Below are positions 53,050-62,779 of a DNA stretch of 64,000 nucleotides, in pieces. Each line of letters starts with the position of its first letter. The stretch's first letter is position 1. The DNA is from Novipirellula galeiformis (GTDB lineage: Bacteria > Planctomycetota > Planctomycetia > Pirellulales > Pirellulaceae): NCBI RefSeq assembly GCF_007860095.1, contig NZ_SJPT01000001.1, forward strand, positions 758,212 through 822,211. Direction: 5' to 3'. The translations under genes were made by a program, and so were the position numbers. The notes beneath the pieces are model-generated. The model saw only the letters and a list, made by a program, of their open reading frames with translations. It was not told the origin of the DNA and searched no databases.

Positions 53050-54624
53050 TTATCTAGCTTCACCGCCAGCGTTTGAAAACTGAAAACTAAAAATGTCCGC
53101 GTCTTGGAGGTCAAATCGCAATCGAACCGGTTTTCCGGACAGCGATGACAAGTCCTGCGTGTCTTTCCAAACGACGGTCCTGGTGATGGAGTCTCCAAAG
53201 ATTTCGGGGCAGTCCTGTAGCGCGAAGCCATCGACTGGCTTTCCCTCTCCATCCTGAATCTCGACTCGAATCGAGCCTGCCGCCGACGTCGCGAAGTTAA
53301 GCTCTAGCCGTGAGCCGTCAAAGACCAGTGGCTTGGTCAGCACCGAACCGCCTTTCCAACCAGCCCGCGCGGACACGAATCCGTCCTGCCGCAAGGTGTA
53401 GCGGCGGACGGTGGTCGAATCGCCTTGCCAGTAGCCTTCGGTCGCATAGAGTGAGATGTCATCGGGGGCGCCATCGAGATCCGATTTCGTTTGCAGCATG
53501 CCCCAAAAGATGAAGTTATCGCCGTAGACCCACGAGTCTTTCGTGGCGGGCCCTGGCCGGATAAAGGCTTCATCCCAGCGGGAAAAGGTCTCGCCGTCTC
53601 GACTGGTCATGAACGCCGCATCGGTCACCGTGGTGCCGTAGCGAGGGTGCTGCTTGGCACGATACTGACGCTCTTCAAGTCCCGGTAACTGTTCCATCGA
53701 TGGCGACCAGCCGCGGTCCATGTAACGCATGGGAAAGCCCATGAGGATGTGCGGCGCGCGGTAGTAGGGCTGGATCTGATTGGTATACAGAGCCTGCTCC
53801 GCCGCGCCCGGGTAATCGAGCCACTGTGGTTCCGGGAAACGATTCGGATCGAGCGATGACGCCGTCATGATGCCCCGCACGCCCTGGTCGAATTGCCGGT
53901 GGTACTCGCGATAAACCTTTCCTACCGAATCCCAGAACATCAAATTCTGCGAATCGAAGGCACCGGTGGTGGTAAAGGGTTGCTTGCTCTTTAAACGAAA
54001 ATGGACACCGTCCGCGGAGACGAGCAAATAGAGACCTCGGGGCTTGCTGCCCACGATCACAATCTTATATCGCTCTTCATCGGGACAATCTGGGTTCGTG
54101 TCTTTGAAAGTGGCTGTGTGAGCGGGACTGCCGCCGATCTCACTGACCATGTCGGCGTCGAGGATCAAGTTGTTCTTCGTCGACCCTTGGAACTCGACGA
54201 TATCGAGTTCGGGACGCGTCCAGTGGATGCCATCGTGACTCTCGGCCAGACACAGCGTCTCCCACGAGTTCTTCTCCTTCTCGTAGGCCTTCGAGGCAGT
54301 GTGATGACCACCGCGATAGTACATCCGGAAGACATCGCCATCACGGAAGACGCTTTGATAGGCACTTCCATTTCCCTCCCACGGAGCATCGGTGCGAAAG
54401 ACAATTTCACGCCGCTGCGGGCGATGCAATTCGAGCCTGGCATCGTCGAGTCGCTCGATCAGATATTGATCGACGAACAGTTCTCGCCGCGAACCGATGT
54501 TGATCGCCTCCGCACCACTGCCCTCTGATCCGTTCCCTCGCACCGTCGGACCCGCGACCGTGTAACCGATCGCTGAAGCGCCTAATAGTGTCGCCGATTT
54601 CATCCAATCGCGTCGAGTTTGCAT
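53050..54624 (-). CDS. Tat-exported protein with glycosyl-hydrolase-like beta-propeller
   Basis: The ATG at 54624 follows a GGGAAA site and opens MQTRRDWMKSATLLGASAIG, a twin-arginine signal; the frame to 54969 is unlikely. Repeated motifs SAYQSVFRDGDVFRMYYRG, CLAESHDGIHWTRPEL, LLVSADGVHF and FMTSRDGETFSRWDEAFI are typical of five-bladed propellers (GH32/43/68/130-like clans). A C-terminal beta domain (LELNFATSAAGSIRVEIQDG) follows. The clan hydrolyses or phosphorylyses glycosides; I cannot place the acid/base residues, so the enzyme class is open. Confidence 0.85.
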   Translation of the reverse strand: MQTRRDWMKSATLLGASAIGYTVAGPTVRGNGSEGSGAEAINIGSRRELFVDQYLIERLDDARLELHRPQRREIVFRTDAPWEGNGSAYQSVFRDGDVFRMYYRGGHHTASKAYEKEKNSWETLCLAESHDGIHWTRPELDIVEFQGSTKNNLILDADMVSEIGGSPAHTATFKDTNPDCPDEERYKIVIVGSKPRGLYLLVSADGVHFRLKSKQPFTTTGAFDSQNLMFWDSVGKVYREYHRQFDQGVRGIMTASSLDPNRFPEPQWLDYPGAAEQALYTNQIQPYYRAPHILMGFPMRYMDRGWSPSMEQLPGLEERQYRAKQHPRYGTTVTDAAFMTSRDGETFSRWDEAFIRPGPATKDSWVYGDNFIFWGMLQTKSDLDGAPDDISLYATEGYWQGDSTTVRRYTLRQDGFVSARAGWKGGSVLTKPLVFDGSRLELNFATSAAGSIRVEIQDGEGKPVDGFALQDCPEIFGDSITRTVVWKDTQDLSSLSGKPVRLRFDLQDADIFSFQFSNAGGEAR

Positions 54625-55115
54625 GGTGTCATTTCCCATCAAAGAAAGATTGCGGAAGTCGATGTAAGCTGTCTTGGTCATACCATTGATTGCTCGATTA
54701 TACCTCCAATGGACGCGGCGGTTGGTCAGATCACGTTCTTTCTTCACGATGTTGTCAAGTCGTTCCGTCAGAGAACAATGATCATCCGCAGAACACGTGA
54801 GGCACTTGGGCTGGATTCTATCACGACTCGCAGAACTAGCAGCGACACAATCAGGGACCGGCACCGGGTCCACGGACTGACGTCCGTGGCTGTTGCATGT
54901 CATCGCTTTGCGATTTGTAATCTGCCAGCCGTAACGCGACGGTAGGGGAAATAAATGTGGGGAAAACAAATGTGATGGGGGCGTTTACGGAGCTCGTCAC
55001 TGAATCTGGCATACGCGGCCACAGCGATCATGTCTGCCAATTCTCCGGGAGCGTCGGCGGCGTTGATGATCTTCGTCCTCGGCAGCAGAGATTTCCTCCG
55101 GTTGCCAGTGCATCA
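54625..55115. other. Intergenic region
   Basis: It holds stem-loop copy 3 at 54957-55000. On the minus strand, bases about 55095-54985 read protein-like in one frame (NAADAPGELADMIAVAAYA), but with no start and no family; it may be a decayed gene end. Confidence 0.45.
54957..55000. repeat. Stem-loop repeat element, copy 3
   Basis: GGGGAAAACAAATGTGATGG is followed by GGGCGTTTACGG and then TCGTCAC, pairing with GTGATGG. It shares the GTTTACGG word with copy 2. Confidence 0.6.
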
Positions 55116-57650
55116 TCAGCCTTCTTGATAAACATCCGCCTGCGGGTTGCCGCCGGATTTGAGATACGCGATGAGATCGAGTATCTCATCGAGCGTCAGC
55201 ACATCCATCAAACCGGATGGCATCAGCGACAGACTTGCTGGCGAAGTTTGCTCGATTTCCGCTCGCTTTATCGCCACCGTCTCAGCTCGCAGCGAATCGG
55301 TTTGGACCGTGATTACGGTAGCGGATACGCCGATCGGTCGCCCAGTGATGACTTGGCCGCTGTCCAGCACGTAGGTACTCAGGCGATACTTCTCGTCAAT
55401 CACTTTGGACGGTTGGACGATTGATTCCAGGAGCGCGTGTTCGTCAAAGCGGCGTCCGACGTGCGTCAGATCCGGTCCCGTGGGACTGCCCTGCTCGCTC
55501 ACACGATGACACTTCATGCACTGCGCTTTAGCCAATGCGGCGCGGCCCTGTTCCCATGACCGACCGTGACGCGTTCGTGGCAGTTCGGTTTCCAGCTCTT
55601 CCCACGTCCACTGTTTGACAAATGAGGCAGAAAGCGATTCGTCTCCGCCAGATTCCTCGGTGGCAAGTGCCAGCATGTCCAATCGAGGTTTCAGATGTTT
55701 CTGTTCCGCATCGGTCAAGGTGGCAATCGCATCTTCATGAATATGTTGCAGTGAAACGCTCAATAACTTCCCGCCCTGATAACGGCGAGCGGCCAACAGT
55801 GAATCAAAAAATGACTCACGCGTTCCTGCCGTCCAGCCTTCGGCAACACGAGCCAGCCGCTGCGAATAAAAGACGACGTCTTCCTGGCTGATCGCCGTGC
55901 GGATCAATTCGACCGTGCGCGGTACCACGTTGGGTGCCTGTAGGTAGATCAGCAAACCGCATAATTCACGATTCACGTAGCTGCTGGTCTGCGGATACAG
56001 CGGACTGAGTCGCGCCAGCACTTGGGCGCGGTCCGATTCAGAAGGATGGCCTTGGCGGATGAAGCTCAATTGCCACACCCGTAGCGCGTCCAGCAATTGT
56101 TCTCGGCCGAGCGTCCGCAGCGGCAGTCGATCCAGCGCCGCCAATAACTCGGGCTGGTCCTCAGCACGCCCCAGTCGAGCCAGCGCCAGCAGCGCGGCAA
56201 TCGACGCGGTCGGCCGCGATTCGCTCAACGCACGTTCACGCCACAGTGCCGGATCCTGGCGTTCAATGGCCAGCCGGGCGGCAAATCGCAGCCAGCGATC
56301 TTCACTGTCTAGATGAGGCCATGCGACGTCAATCGCGTTGGCGTCGCGTTTGCTGTGCCATTGTTCTAACTGGTGCCGTAGTTGACGCGCCGAGGTTGCT
56401 TGCTGTGCCTGATCGGCTTGCTGTGGGGTGAGCGAGATTGCCGCAGCATCAGGACCATCGTAGGTAACTCGGTACAGTCCCGATTGCGAACCGCGACCGC
56501 CGGTGATGAAGTACATCGCTCCATCGGGGCCAAACGTCAGGTCGCAGACGTTCAACGCTCCGCCTTCCAGGAACACTTTGTACTCTGCGTCATAGCTGGC
56601 ACCACGCGGCGTCAATTGGACCTGAAAGATGCGGCCGTGCTGCCAGTCACCCATAAACAAAGACTCGCGGTAGCCGGGCGGAAAGTGAGACCGCGTGCCG
56701 AACTCCAGTCCCGTGGGTGACCCCAATCCGGTATCGAGTGTGGTCGGCAGAGAGTCGGCGAAGTATTCCGGCCACTTACCCGTGCCCCAGCGCCAACCGT
56801 ATTCGCCGCCGGAGACGACGTGATTCAACCGAGTCGGGCGGTACCATGGCAGCCCGACATCCCATTCCATGTCCGCGTCGTAGGTAAACATTTCGCCGTC
56901 ATCGTTGAAGGCCACGTCGAACTGATTACGGAAACCACCGGCGATGATCTCCCAGTTCTTACCCTTGGGATCCGTCTTGGCAACATACCCCACGCGAATA
57001 TCCGGCACGGCGTCCCGCGACTCGGGCAGCAGGTGGTCGTCCTGGGGATCTCGATAGGGTGAATCGACCGCGAAACCCTCCGGAAACGCCACGTCATTAC
57101 CGTTGACGATGTACAGCATGTTGTCGGGGCCCAACACAACTTGATTGGGACCATGTCCATAGCGACTCTGGTAATCGAACGCCTTGAGTTCCTCAACGGA
57201 ATCAAACTGGTCATCCCCGTTGGTGTCGCGTAACCGGTAGAAGCCGCTGGCGTTCGTTGCACAAACATACAAACTGTCGTGCGCCCAGAGGATGCCGCGA
57301 CAATGTTTCAACGTGTCTTCGATCACTTCGAAGCGATCCACACGCTCACGATCGTCGCTCAAAGACAACCTGACCACACCTCGCTTGTCGCGTCCCAGAA
57401 CGACTCGGCCTCGATTGTCGAACGTCATGCTGATCCATGACCCTTCGCCTTTTTTCGCTGATCGCAGCAATTGCGCGCGAAACCCGGGGGGCAAAGCAAT
57501 CGAATCCACCGTGGTCGCCTGGCCACCGCCTGGAAGATCATCATTGCTATAAACGGGCGAGACGACGCAGCACATCATCAACAGCAGAGCCCCTCGCGCA
57601 GCGTCATGGAGTCGGGGGGCGTGTCCAAAAGCCAGACTTCGCGTTTTCAA
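55116..57650 (-). CDS. PVC-type membrane-bound dehydrogenase/c-type cytochrome with HEAT repeats
   Basis: Order of parts: signal peptide (GALLLMMCCVVSPVYS), a six-bladed propeller of the soluble-dehydrogenase type (PPGFRAQLLRSAKKGEG, GPNQVVLGPDNMLYIVNGND, GGFRNQFDVAFNDDGEMFTYDADMEWD shortened to FDVAFNDDGEMFTYDADME, FGPDGAMYFITGGRG), HEAT-like helices (about 430-660), then a single-heme domain (AQCMKCHRVSEQGSPTGPDL). The last domain carries VITGRPIGVSATVITVQ and LDEILDLIAYLKSGG. The start is a TTG at 57650 after CAGGGA; a TTG at 57743 is possible. Substrate unknown; expected in the periplasm. Confidence 0.9.
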   Translation of the reverse strand: MKTRSLAFGHAPRLHDAARGALLLMMCCVVSPVYSNDDLPGGGQATTVDSIALPPGFRAQLLRSAKKGEGSWISMTFDNRGRVVLGRDKRGVVRLSLSDDRERVDRFEVIEDTLKHCRGILWAHDSLYVCATNASGFYRLRDTNGDDQFDSVEELKAFDYQSRYGHGPNQVVLGPDNMLYIVNGNDVAFPEGFAVDSPYRDPQDDHLLPESRDAVPDIRVGYVAKTDPKGKNWEIIAGGFRNQFDVAFNDDGEMFTYDADMEWDVGLPWYRPTRLNHVVSGGEYGWRWGTGKWPEYFADSLPTTLDTGLGSPTGLEFGTRSHFPPGYRESLFMGDWQHGRIFQVQLTPRGASYDAEYKVFLEGGALNVCDLTFGPDGAMYFITGGRGSQSGLYRVTYDGPDAAAISLTPQQADQAQQATSARQLRHQLEQWHSKRDANAIDVAWPHLDSEDRWLRFAARLAIERQDPALWRERALSESRPTASIAALLALARLGRAEDQPELLAALDRLPLRTLGREQLLDALRVWQLSFIRQGHPSESDRAQVLARLSPLYPQTSSYVNRELCGLLIYLQAPNVVPRTVELIRTAISQEDVVFYSQRLARVAEGWTAGTRESFFDSLLAARRYQGGKLLSVSLQHIHEDAIATLTDAEQKHLKPRLDMLALATEESGGDESLSASFVKQWTWEELETELPRTRHGRSWEQGRAALAKAQCMKCHRVSEQGSPTGPDLTHVGRRFDEHALLESIVQPSKVIDEKYRLSTYVLDSGQVITGRPIGVSATVITVQTDSLRAETVAIKRAEIEQTSPASLSLMPSGLMDVLTLDEILDLIAYLKSGGNPQADVYQEG

Positions 57651-58328
57651 AATAGGGTTCCCTGTTGAAACGTGGTTCGCTGTTAGATTCAAAACGTAAA
57701 CACAGAGGCCGAATGAGCAGACTCGGTCGCGGCCGCCATCCAAGCTGGGGAGAAATCAAATGAGTCAGAGAAACCAAGTGCTCAAATTTGTTTATCTCGG
57801 ATCCACTTCTCTGTGCATCGATTTCTTCCGTTAAATCAGATTTCTGGCGGTTACGGACCATTGTAAACGCAGCGCTGCATCGGTGTTCTCTCTCGATGTG
57901 ATTTTCCCGTGGCCGAGTTATCTCACAGCAGGCGGCGGCGTTGTCGAACTCGGGGACAATCGTCTGCGATTAGTCTGTGCCAGACAACGGTTCCAGGAGC
58001 CGTTAACGTGATCTCGGTTGTTAATCGCGGTTGTTGATTCGCTTCGTTTGCTGTCTCGTGGTTGCGTTCGTTTCCAAACTTCTCATGGTGCGTTTGATCT
58101 TTTCGAACGAACTATCAAAATGCCTCGGACCTCAACGCTCGGATCACTCCGCAAGCGTTAACGTGGCATAACGCCGACAAAGGTAGGGCGTGGTATCACG
58201 GTCGCCCACGCCACTGCGCACGCCATCGTACTCATCCGCCAACACACCGTATTGAATGGCCGTTGCCTTGGAGCAGGCCGTCGATCGTGAGCAGGCCGTC
58301 GATCGTGAGCACGGCGGAGCGACGCGGC
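57651..58328. other. Intergenic region without a supported gene
   Basis: Open frames are short and repeat-driven. It carries the 18-bp duplication at 58272-58307. No promoter was recognised. Confidence 0.5.
58272..58307. repeat. Tandem duplication, 18 bp x 2
   Basis: GAGCAGGCCGTCGATCGT occurs twice in tandem, ending 22 bp from the stop codon of the minus-strand DinB gene; GAGCAC begins a broken third copy. Confidence 0.9.
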
Positions 58329-58814
58329 TTAACCGTAGACGCAGGCATCATCCACGCCCAGCATGCGCAGATAGACCGACAAAATGCCTCGATGATGCAC
58401 GGTGTGATTCAACACCCACGTCCGCAAGCATTCTCCTTTGCTGAGCGTCATCAGGGTCTGCTCGCCCGCTTTCATCGTCCACAGCTTGGCCATCGTTTCG
58501 TCGGAAGTACCCGCAAGTGCCGCTCGCGCGGATAGGAGGTTTTCGTCAAAGGCTGCGAGGATTTTGGCTGGATCGTCCAATGAAGGTGTTTGGTAAGCGG
58601 GACCGTCCGTCGGAGCCAAATTGAAAACGTCTTCATCAATAATGAACTTCGTCCAGCCGACAATTTCTGCGAGGTGGTTGGCGTTCCAGCCGAGTGTGTG
58701 AAGAGTCTCGTTGGCCTTCCATTCCAATTGGTCCGCTGGAACTTTTTCGAGGACTTTGCGGGTTTGAGCCATTTCTCGCTCGAGTTCGGGCAGCATTAAT
58801 TCTGCGATCGTCAT
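58329..58814 (-). CDS. DinB family protein
   Basis: A four-helix protein of 161 residues with the DinB metal-binding histidines in NANHLAE (about residue 47) and NHTVHHRGILSVYLRM (about residues 136-141). The family includes thiol S-transferases and metal-dependent enzymes of unknown role. The opening TIAELMLPELEREMAQTRKVLE is the usual first helix. It stands alone, opposite the PQQ-propeller gene. Confidence 0.9.
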   Translation of the reverse strand: MTIAELMLPELEREMAQTRKVLEKVPADQLEWKANETLHTLGWNANHLAEIVGWTKFIIDEDVFNLAPTDGPAYQTPSLDDPAKILAAFDENLLSARAALAGTSDETMAKLWTMKAGEQTLMTLSKGECLRTWVLNHTVHHRGILSVYLRMLGVDDACVYG

Positions 58815-59002
58815 CGGGGACGTTCCTGTGTCGTAGTGTTTAGGGTTAGGCGTATGAGGTTTAACGATCTTAATCGATTCGTTTGTTGGTCGACTCGGGG
58901 TGTCAGGTTTTCACTGCTTGGTGCGGATCGGGTGGCGGATAGGATACATCGATAACCATCTAAAAGTCTTGTTCTTCCCATTCGTTTTTTGAAGGCCCCC
59001 CC

Positions 59003-60355
59003 ATGTTTTTTGGACAGATCGATCGGTTCCGGATTTTCGCGATGGTCGCCGCGACCTGTTGCGCAGGGATCGCGACGACCGATTTGATGGCGGACGATTG
59101 GCCAGGATGGATGGGGCCGTCGCGGGACGGAGTGTACCGCGAAACGGGAATCATCGATGCGGTGCCTGAGGAGGGGTTGAAGGTCAAATGGCGGACCCCA
59201 ATCGCCGGCGGCTATGCCGGCCCTGCGGTCGCCGACGGACGGGTCTTCGTGTTCGATTACCTGAAGACCGAAGGCGAAGCGTTCAACGATGCTGGCCAAC
59301 GAGCCAACTTGAAGGGCCAAGAGCGGTTGACGGCGCTGGATGCCGAAACCGGCAAAACTCTGTGGCAATACGCCTACGATCGTCCTTATAGCATCTCGTA
59401 CCCCGCTGGCCCGCGATGCACGCCGACCGTGGACGGCGATCTCGTCTACATTCTGGGCAGCGAAGGTGACTTGCAAGCCTTGCGAGTCTCAGACGGTGAA
59501 GTCGTTTGGAAACGCAATCTGCCACAAGACCTTGGCGCCGAGGTTCCGATTTGGGGATTCGCGTCTCATCCGTTGATCGATGGCGATACGCTGTACACGA
59601 TGGTTGGTGGCGAAGGACAAAGTATCGTGGCATTTGACAAGTGGACCGGCGAAGTGAAGTGGAAGGCGATTGACGGTAACGCCGGTTACTGCACCCCATC
59701 GATCATCGATCACGGCGGTGCACGCCAATTGATCGTCTATCACCCCACGGCGGTGACCAGCTTGAATCCGACCACGGGCAGCGAGTACTGGAGTATCCCG
59801 ATCGCTCCGTCATTTGACATGTCGATCGCTCGTCCGATGGTGGACGGTGATTTGATGTACGCCAGCGGAATTCGCAGCGAGTCGTTGATGATCCAATTGG
59901 ATCGTGACAGCCCGAAAGCCAAAGAAGTGTGGCGAGGCGAACCCAAAGAGGCGGTTCACAGTGCCAATGCGACACCGATCTTCACAGGCGGCGTTGTCTA
60001 TGGAACCGATTGCGTCCAAGGCAACTTGATTGCTGTGGATGCGAAAGACGGATCGCGGTTGTGGTCGACTTTCGAAGCAACAAAGCCCGATGAGAAACGA
60101 TTCATCAAACACGGCACTGCGTTCTTGACTCGCTTGGCCGACACCGACCGCTATCTCATCTTCAGCGAAACGGGCGACTTGCAAATGGCCAAGTTGACCG
60201 CCGCCGGATTCGAAGATTTGGGGCGTTTTCATGTTTTGGAACCGACCGCCGAAGCGTTCGGTCGTTCGGTGGTGTGGAGCCATCCGGCGTATGCAGGTCA
60301 AACGGCGTTCGCTCGCAACGATCATGAAATCGTCGCCGTCGACTTGGCCAAATAA
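59003..60355 (+). CDS. Secreted PQQ-binding-like beta-propeller protein
   Basis: A signal peptide (FRIFAMVAATCCAGIATTDLMA) precedes DDWPGWMGPSRDGVYRETG, the typical opening of planctomycete outer-membrane propellers. Blades carry the tryptophan-docking pattern AGPAVADGRVFVFDYL, LTALDAETGKTLWQY, LQALRVSDGEVVWKRNL, AFDKWTGEVKWKAIDG and IAVDAKDGSRLWSTF. No dehydrogenase active-site residues are evident, so binding of a ligand or partner is more likely than redox catalysis. It stands alone. Confidence 0.9.
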   Translation: MFFGQIDRFRIFAMVAATCCAGIATTDLMADDWPGWMGPSRDGVYRETGIIDAVPEEGLKVKWRTPIAGGYAGPAVADGRVFVFDYLKTEGEAFNDAGQRANLKGQERLTALDAETGKTLWQYAYDRPYSISYPAGPRCTPTVDGDLVYILGSEGDLQALRVSDGEVVWKRNLPQDLGAEVPIWGFASHPLIDGDTLYTMVGGEGQSIVAFDKWTGEVKWKAIDGNAGYCTPSIIDHGGARQLIVYHPTAVTSLNPTTGSEYWSIPIAPSFDMSIARPMVDGDLMYASGIRSESLMIQLDRDSPKAKEVWRGEPKEAVHSANATPIFTGGVVYGTDCVQGNLIAVDAKDGSRLWSTFEATKPDEKRFIKHGTAFLTRLADTDRYLIFSETGDLQMAKLTAAGFEDLGRFHVLEPTAEAFGRSVVWSHPAYAGQTAFARNDHEIVAVDLAK

Positions 60356-60509
60356 GTGGCCGCGTGAAAAAGATGCTGCGAGATGGACGTGGCGAGAGCG
60401 GGGCGTTGTCGGAGATATGCAGCGTTGAACCGCGTTTAACTTGTCCGGCTCTGTTGTCGCGACGTCGCTCTCGCGCCGGGGACTGCCCTACGTCGCTGTG
60501 CAGGTTCCT

Positions 60510-60869
60510 TTACGGCTCGCTCGGTTGCCGAGTTGCGGAACGCCAAGCGGTGGGAGGATGCGATGCGTGGTTAGGAATTAACGCGATCATCAGCAAAAAC
60601 AAGCCAACCACAATGTGATTTTGATGGACCGCGGGTGGGGGTGTGTCGAAAAAACGGCCCCACAGAATCAAGCCCACCGCAACCACCAAAATCAGCAAAT
60701 GGGCATAACGCGTCGGTCGCCAATACGAGAGGCCCGCCAGAGTGCAGATCAGCAGCGCGATGCTAAGATCCCCCCATAAAATCATCGCATCGGCCTGGGA
60801 TCGAAAAATAAACGGACTGGCCGCTAACCACACCGCTGTCATAATTTCGATCATTCGTCCCCACATCAC
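60510..60869 (-). CDS. SPW-repeat-like small membrane protein
   Basis: A 119-residue protein with about four membrane helices (MTAVWLAASPFIF, LSIALLICTLAGLSY, LLILVVAVGLILWG, HIVVGLFLLMIALIP). The first helix holds WLAASPF, matching the SPW motif apart from the last residue. The start GTG at 60869 overlaps the stop of the VKOR-like gene (four bases), so translation is coupled. Role unknown. Confidence 0.75.
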   Translation of the reverse strand: MMWGRMIEIMTAVWLAASPFIFRSQADAMILWGDLSIALLICTLAGLSYWRPTRYAHLLILVVAVGLILWGRFFDTPPPAVHQNHIVVGLFLLMIALIPNHASHPPTAWRSATRQPSEP

Positions 60870-61513
60870 GCCACCTCTCGGGAGAGTAGTTTTTCGCCAG
60901 CTTGGTCTAGTTCATCGCTGCGGTATCCCCATACCGCATTCCAGAGCAAACGTTTGTCGTGATGGTCCTTCCATACGATGTACAGGTAGGTCAGCGAGAC
61001 GCGGACTTCATCCCACGCCCAATACACGAGAGTCAGCGAAATGGCCGCTGTCACCAAGCATAGGAAACACCACTCTCCGATGACAAAGGCTTGGAACAGG
61101 ACCAACACCGCGCTGACGACCCCTAATGGAATGACATCGATGCCAAATAAAATCACCAACCACGGGCGGTATTGCCAGCGCCGCGTCGATCCGGCAAAAC
61201 CAAAAATGGCGTCGCCCAGGTAAGCCAACACTCCGAGCGCCGCATCGTGAATCCCCAAGATGCCGTACATCGTCTTGGCGGTGTCCGACTTGAGCACGCG
61301 GTTGCTGCTGTCACCGAAAACAGGATCCCAGCTATTTTCAATCAGCCCCCATTGGTACAGCGATAAATGAGCGGACAGAATTGCCGCAACAAAGGCGAGT
61401 AAGCAAATCGGGATTCGCTGACTCCACGCCGACGGATTGTGTTTGTAGGGAGGAACCGGACGGTCAAGCGGTCCGATGGGTTGGCGGTGCGTGGAGGGCG
61501 ACGATTGACGCAT
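60866..61513 (-). CDS. VKOR-like membrane protein with one cysteine pair only
   Basis: Four to five membrane helices show the vitamin K epoxide reductase fold: a loop WDPVFGDSSNRVLKSD, GILGIHDAALGVLAYL, then FVIGEWCFLCLVTAAIS with the active CxxC at C149-C152. The loop cysteines that shuttle electrons in standard VKOR are missing (D/S instead), as in a known subfamily whose function is unclear. It lies between the SPW-like gene and the epimerase gene on one strand. Confidence 0.8.
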   Translation of the reverse strand: MRQSSPSTHRQPIGPLDRPVPPYKHNPSAWSQRIPICLLAFVAAILSAHLSLYQWGLIENSWDPVFGDSSNRVLKSDTAKTMYGILGIHDAALGVLAYLGDAIFGFAGSTRRWQYRPWLVILFGIDVIPLGVVSAVLVLFQAFVIGEWCFLCLVTAAISLTLVYWAWDEVRVSLTYLYIVWKDHHDKRLLWNAVWGYRSDELDQAGEKLLSREVA

Positions 61514-61596
61514 CTTCGTTCCTGATGTCTAGCGGCGCTGGGGTATCGCGGCGGTCGCAAATGGGCTTGGCGAGAGGCGGGACGGCACGCCCCGAT

Positions 61597-62655
61597 TCAT
61601 CGCTGTAGTCCGTTCTTGCGATACCATCGATCGGGATCCGATTTCAATTCATCGAGAATCTTGGGTAACGTGCTCGATAGCGTGTGTTGTGGTAGCCAAC
61701 CGAGCAGCTCCTTTGCACGGGAAATGTTCACGGCATAGTGATCGTCTGCCATCGCCACCATGAACGGTTTGATAAAGGCATCACCACCTTGCAACGTGTC
61801 GCTCACTGCCGCCCCCACTTTCGCGACCGGCTTGGGAATTCGCATCGTCATCCACTCTTTGCCGTGGAGTTCTTGGCCAATTAGGTTTTGGAGCGTTTGA
61901 TAGGAAAGGGTTTCCTCTTCCGCGATCAAAATCGCGGTTTTTGGCGGAATCGCTTCACGCCGCTCGACCGTGCGAACGATCGCATCGACGGTATCCTCCA
62001 AGTGCACCGCTGCTTGGCCAGCATCGCTATCGCCAGGAAAGAAGTGCCCCTGGAAATCTTGTTCGTAAATGCGTTTGATTTGTTGCACGAGTGTCGGTTG
62101 CCGTCCGTAGTCGGTGTAGATGCCTGCGACACGCAAAAAGACCGATGGCACATCGGGATGCCCTTCTCGAATCAATCGCTCCGTCTCAATCTTACTCGCC
62201 GGGTAAGGCCACTTCGCTTGGAGTGGATCGTCCTCGCGGATCGTCTCGCCTACCACGCAAGGAGCATGCACTAGCATGGTGCTGGTAAAGATAAACTGCT
62301 CATACTCGAAATCATCTAGCGCGTTCAGTAAGCGGTCGGTTCCTTTGACCGTGACAGTGTCGTAGAGGTCGCTGTCTTCGCCGGAGAAATCGTAATAGGC
62401 CGCCATGTGAACCACGCTGGCAAGTTTCCCCGATGACAAACGGCGGACTTTCTCAACCGCACCCTGGACCGTCGAATAATCGGTTACATCACATTCAACG
62501 TCGTGCACGTGCGGATGGGCTTTGGGTGGTTCGGGTAACCCGACGCGATCGAATCCAAACACTTCATAACCCGCTTCGGCCAAACGATGGCAAACGGGTT
62601 GTCCGAGCAAGCCGGAACTGCCGGTGACGATCACACCAGGACGTTCGATGGACAT
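61597..62655 (-). CDS. NAD-dependent epimerase/dehydratase family protein
   Basis: The ATG at 62655 begins MSIERPGVIVTGSSGLLGQP with the GxSGxLG cofactor motif. VVHMAAYYDF, FTSTMLVHAPC and the catalytic YPASKIETERL (Tyr-x3-Lys) follow, with VFLRVAGIYTDYGRQP later. The extended SDR fold is complete at 352 residues. Substrate unknown; possibly a nucleotide sugar or steroid-like compound. The VKOR-like gene starts 84 bp downstream of its stop. Confidence 0.92.
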   Translation of the reverse strand: MSIERPGVIVTGSSGLLGQPVCHRLAEAGYEVFGFDRVGLPEPPKAHPHVHDVECDVTDYSTVQGAVEKVRRLSSGKLASVVHMAAYYDFSGEDSDLYDTVTVKGTDRLLNALDDFEYEQFIFTSTMLVHAPCVVGETIREDDPLQAKWPYPASKIETERLIREGHPDVPSVFLRVAGIYTDYGRQPTLVQQIKRIYEQDFQGHFFPGDSDAGQAAVHLEDTVDAIVRTVERREAIPPKTAILIAEEETLSYQTLQNLIGQELHGKEWMTMRIPKPVAKVGAAVSDTLQGGDAFIKPFMVAMADDHYAVNISRAKELLGWLPQHTLSSTLPKILDELKSDPDRWYRKNGLQR

Positions 62656-62779
62656 CGTTGTGATGGGGTTGAGAGTCTCGAGATGAATTAGGACGTTGGT
62701 GTCCGCAACGACATCCACAGCGACGCAACTGGCATGCCAAGCCCCTTCACGCCAAGTGAATAACGCGGCGTTACACGGT

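Noticed and set aside
54985-55095. Protein-like frame reading NAADAPGELADMIAVAAYA
   Set aside because: Short, no start, no recognised family; kept only as a note in the intergenic entry.
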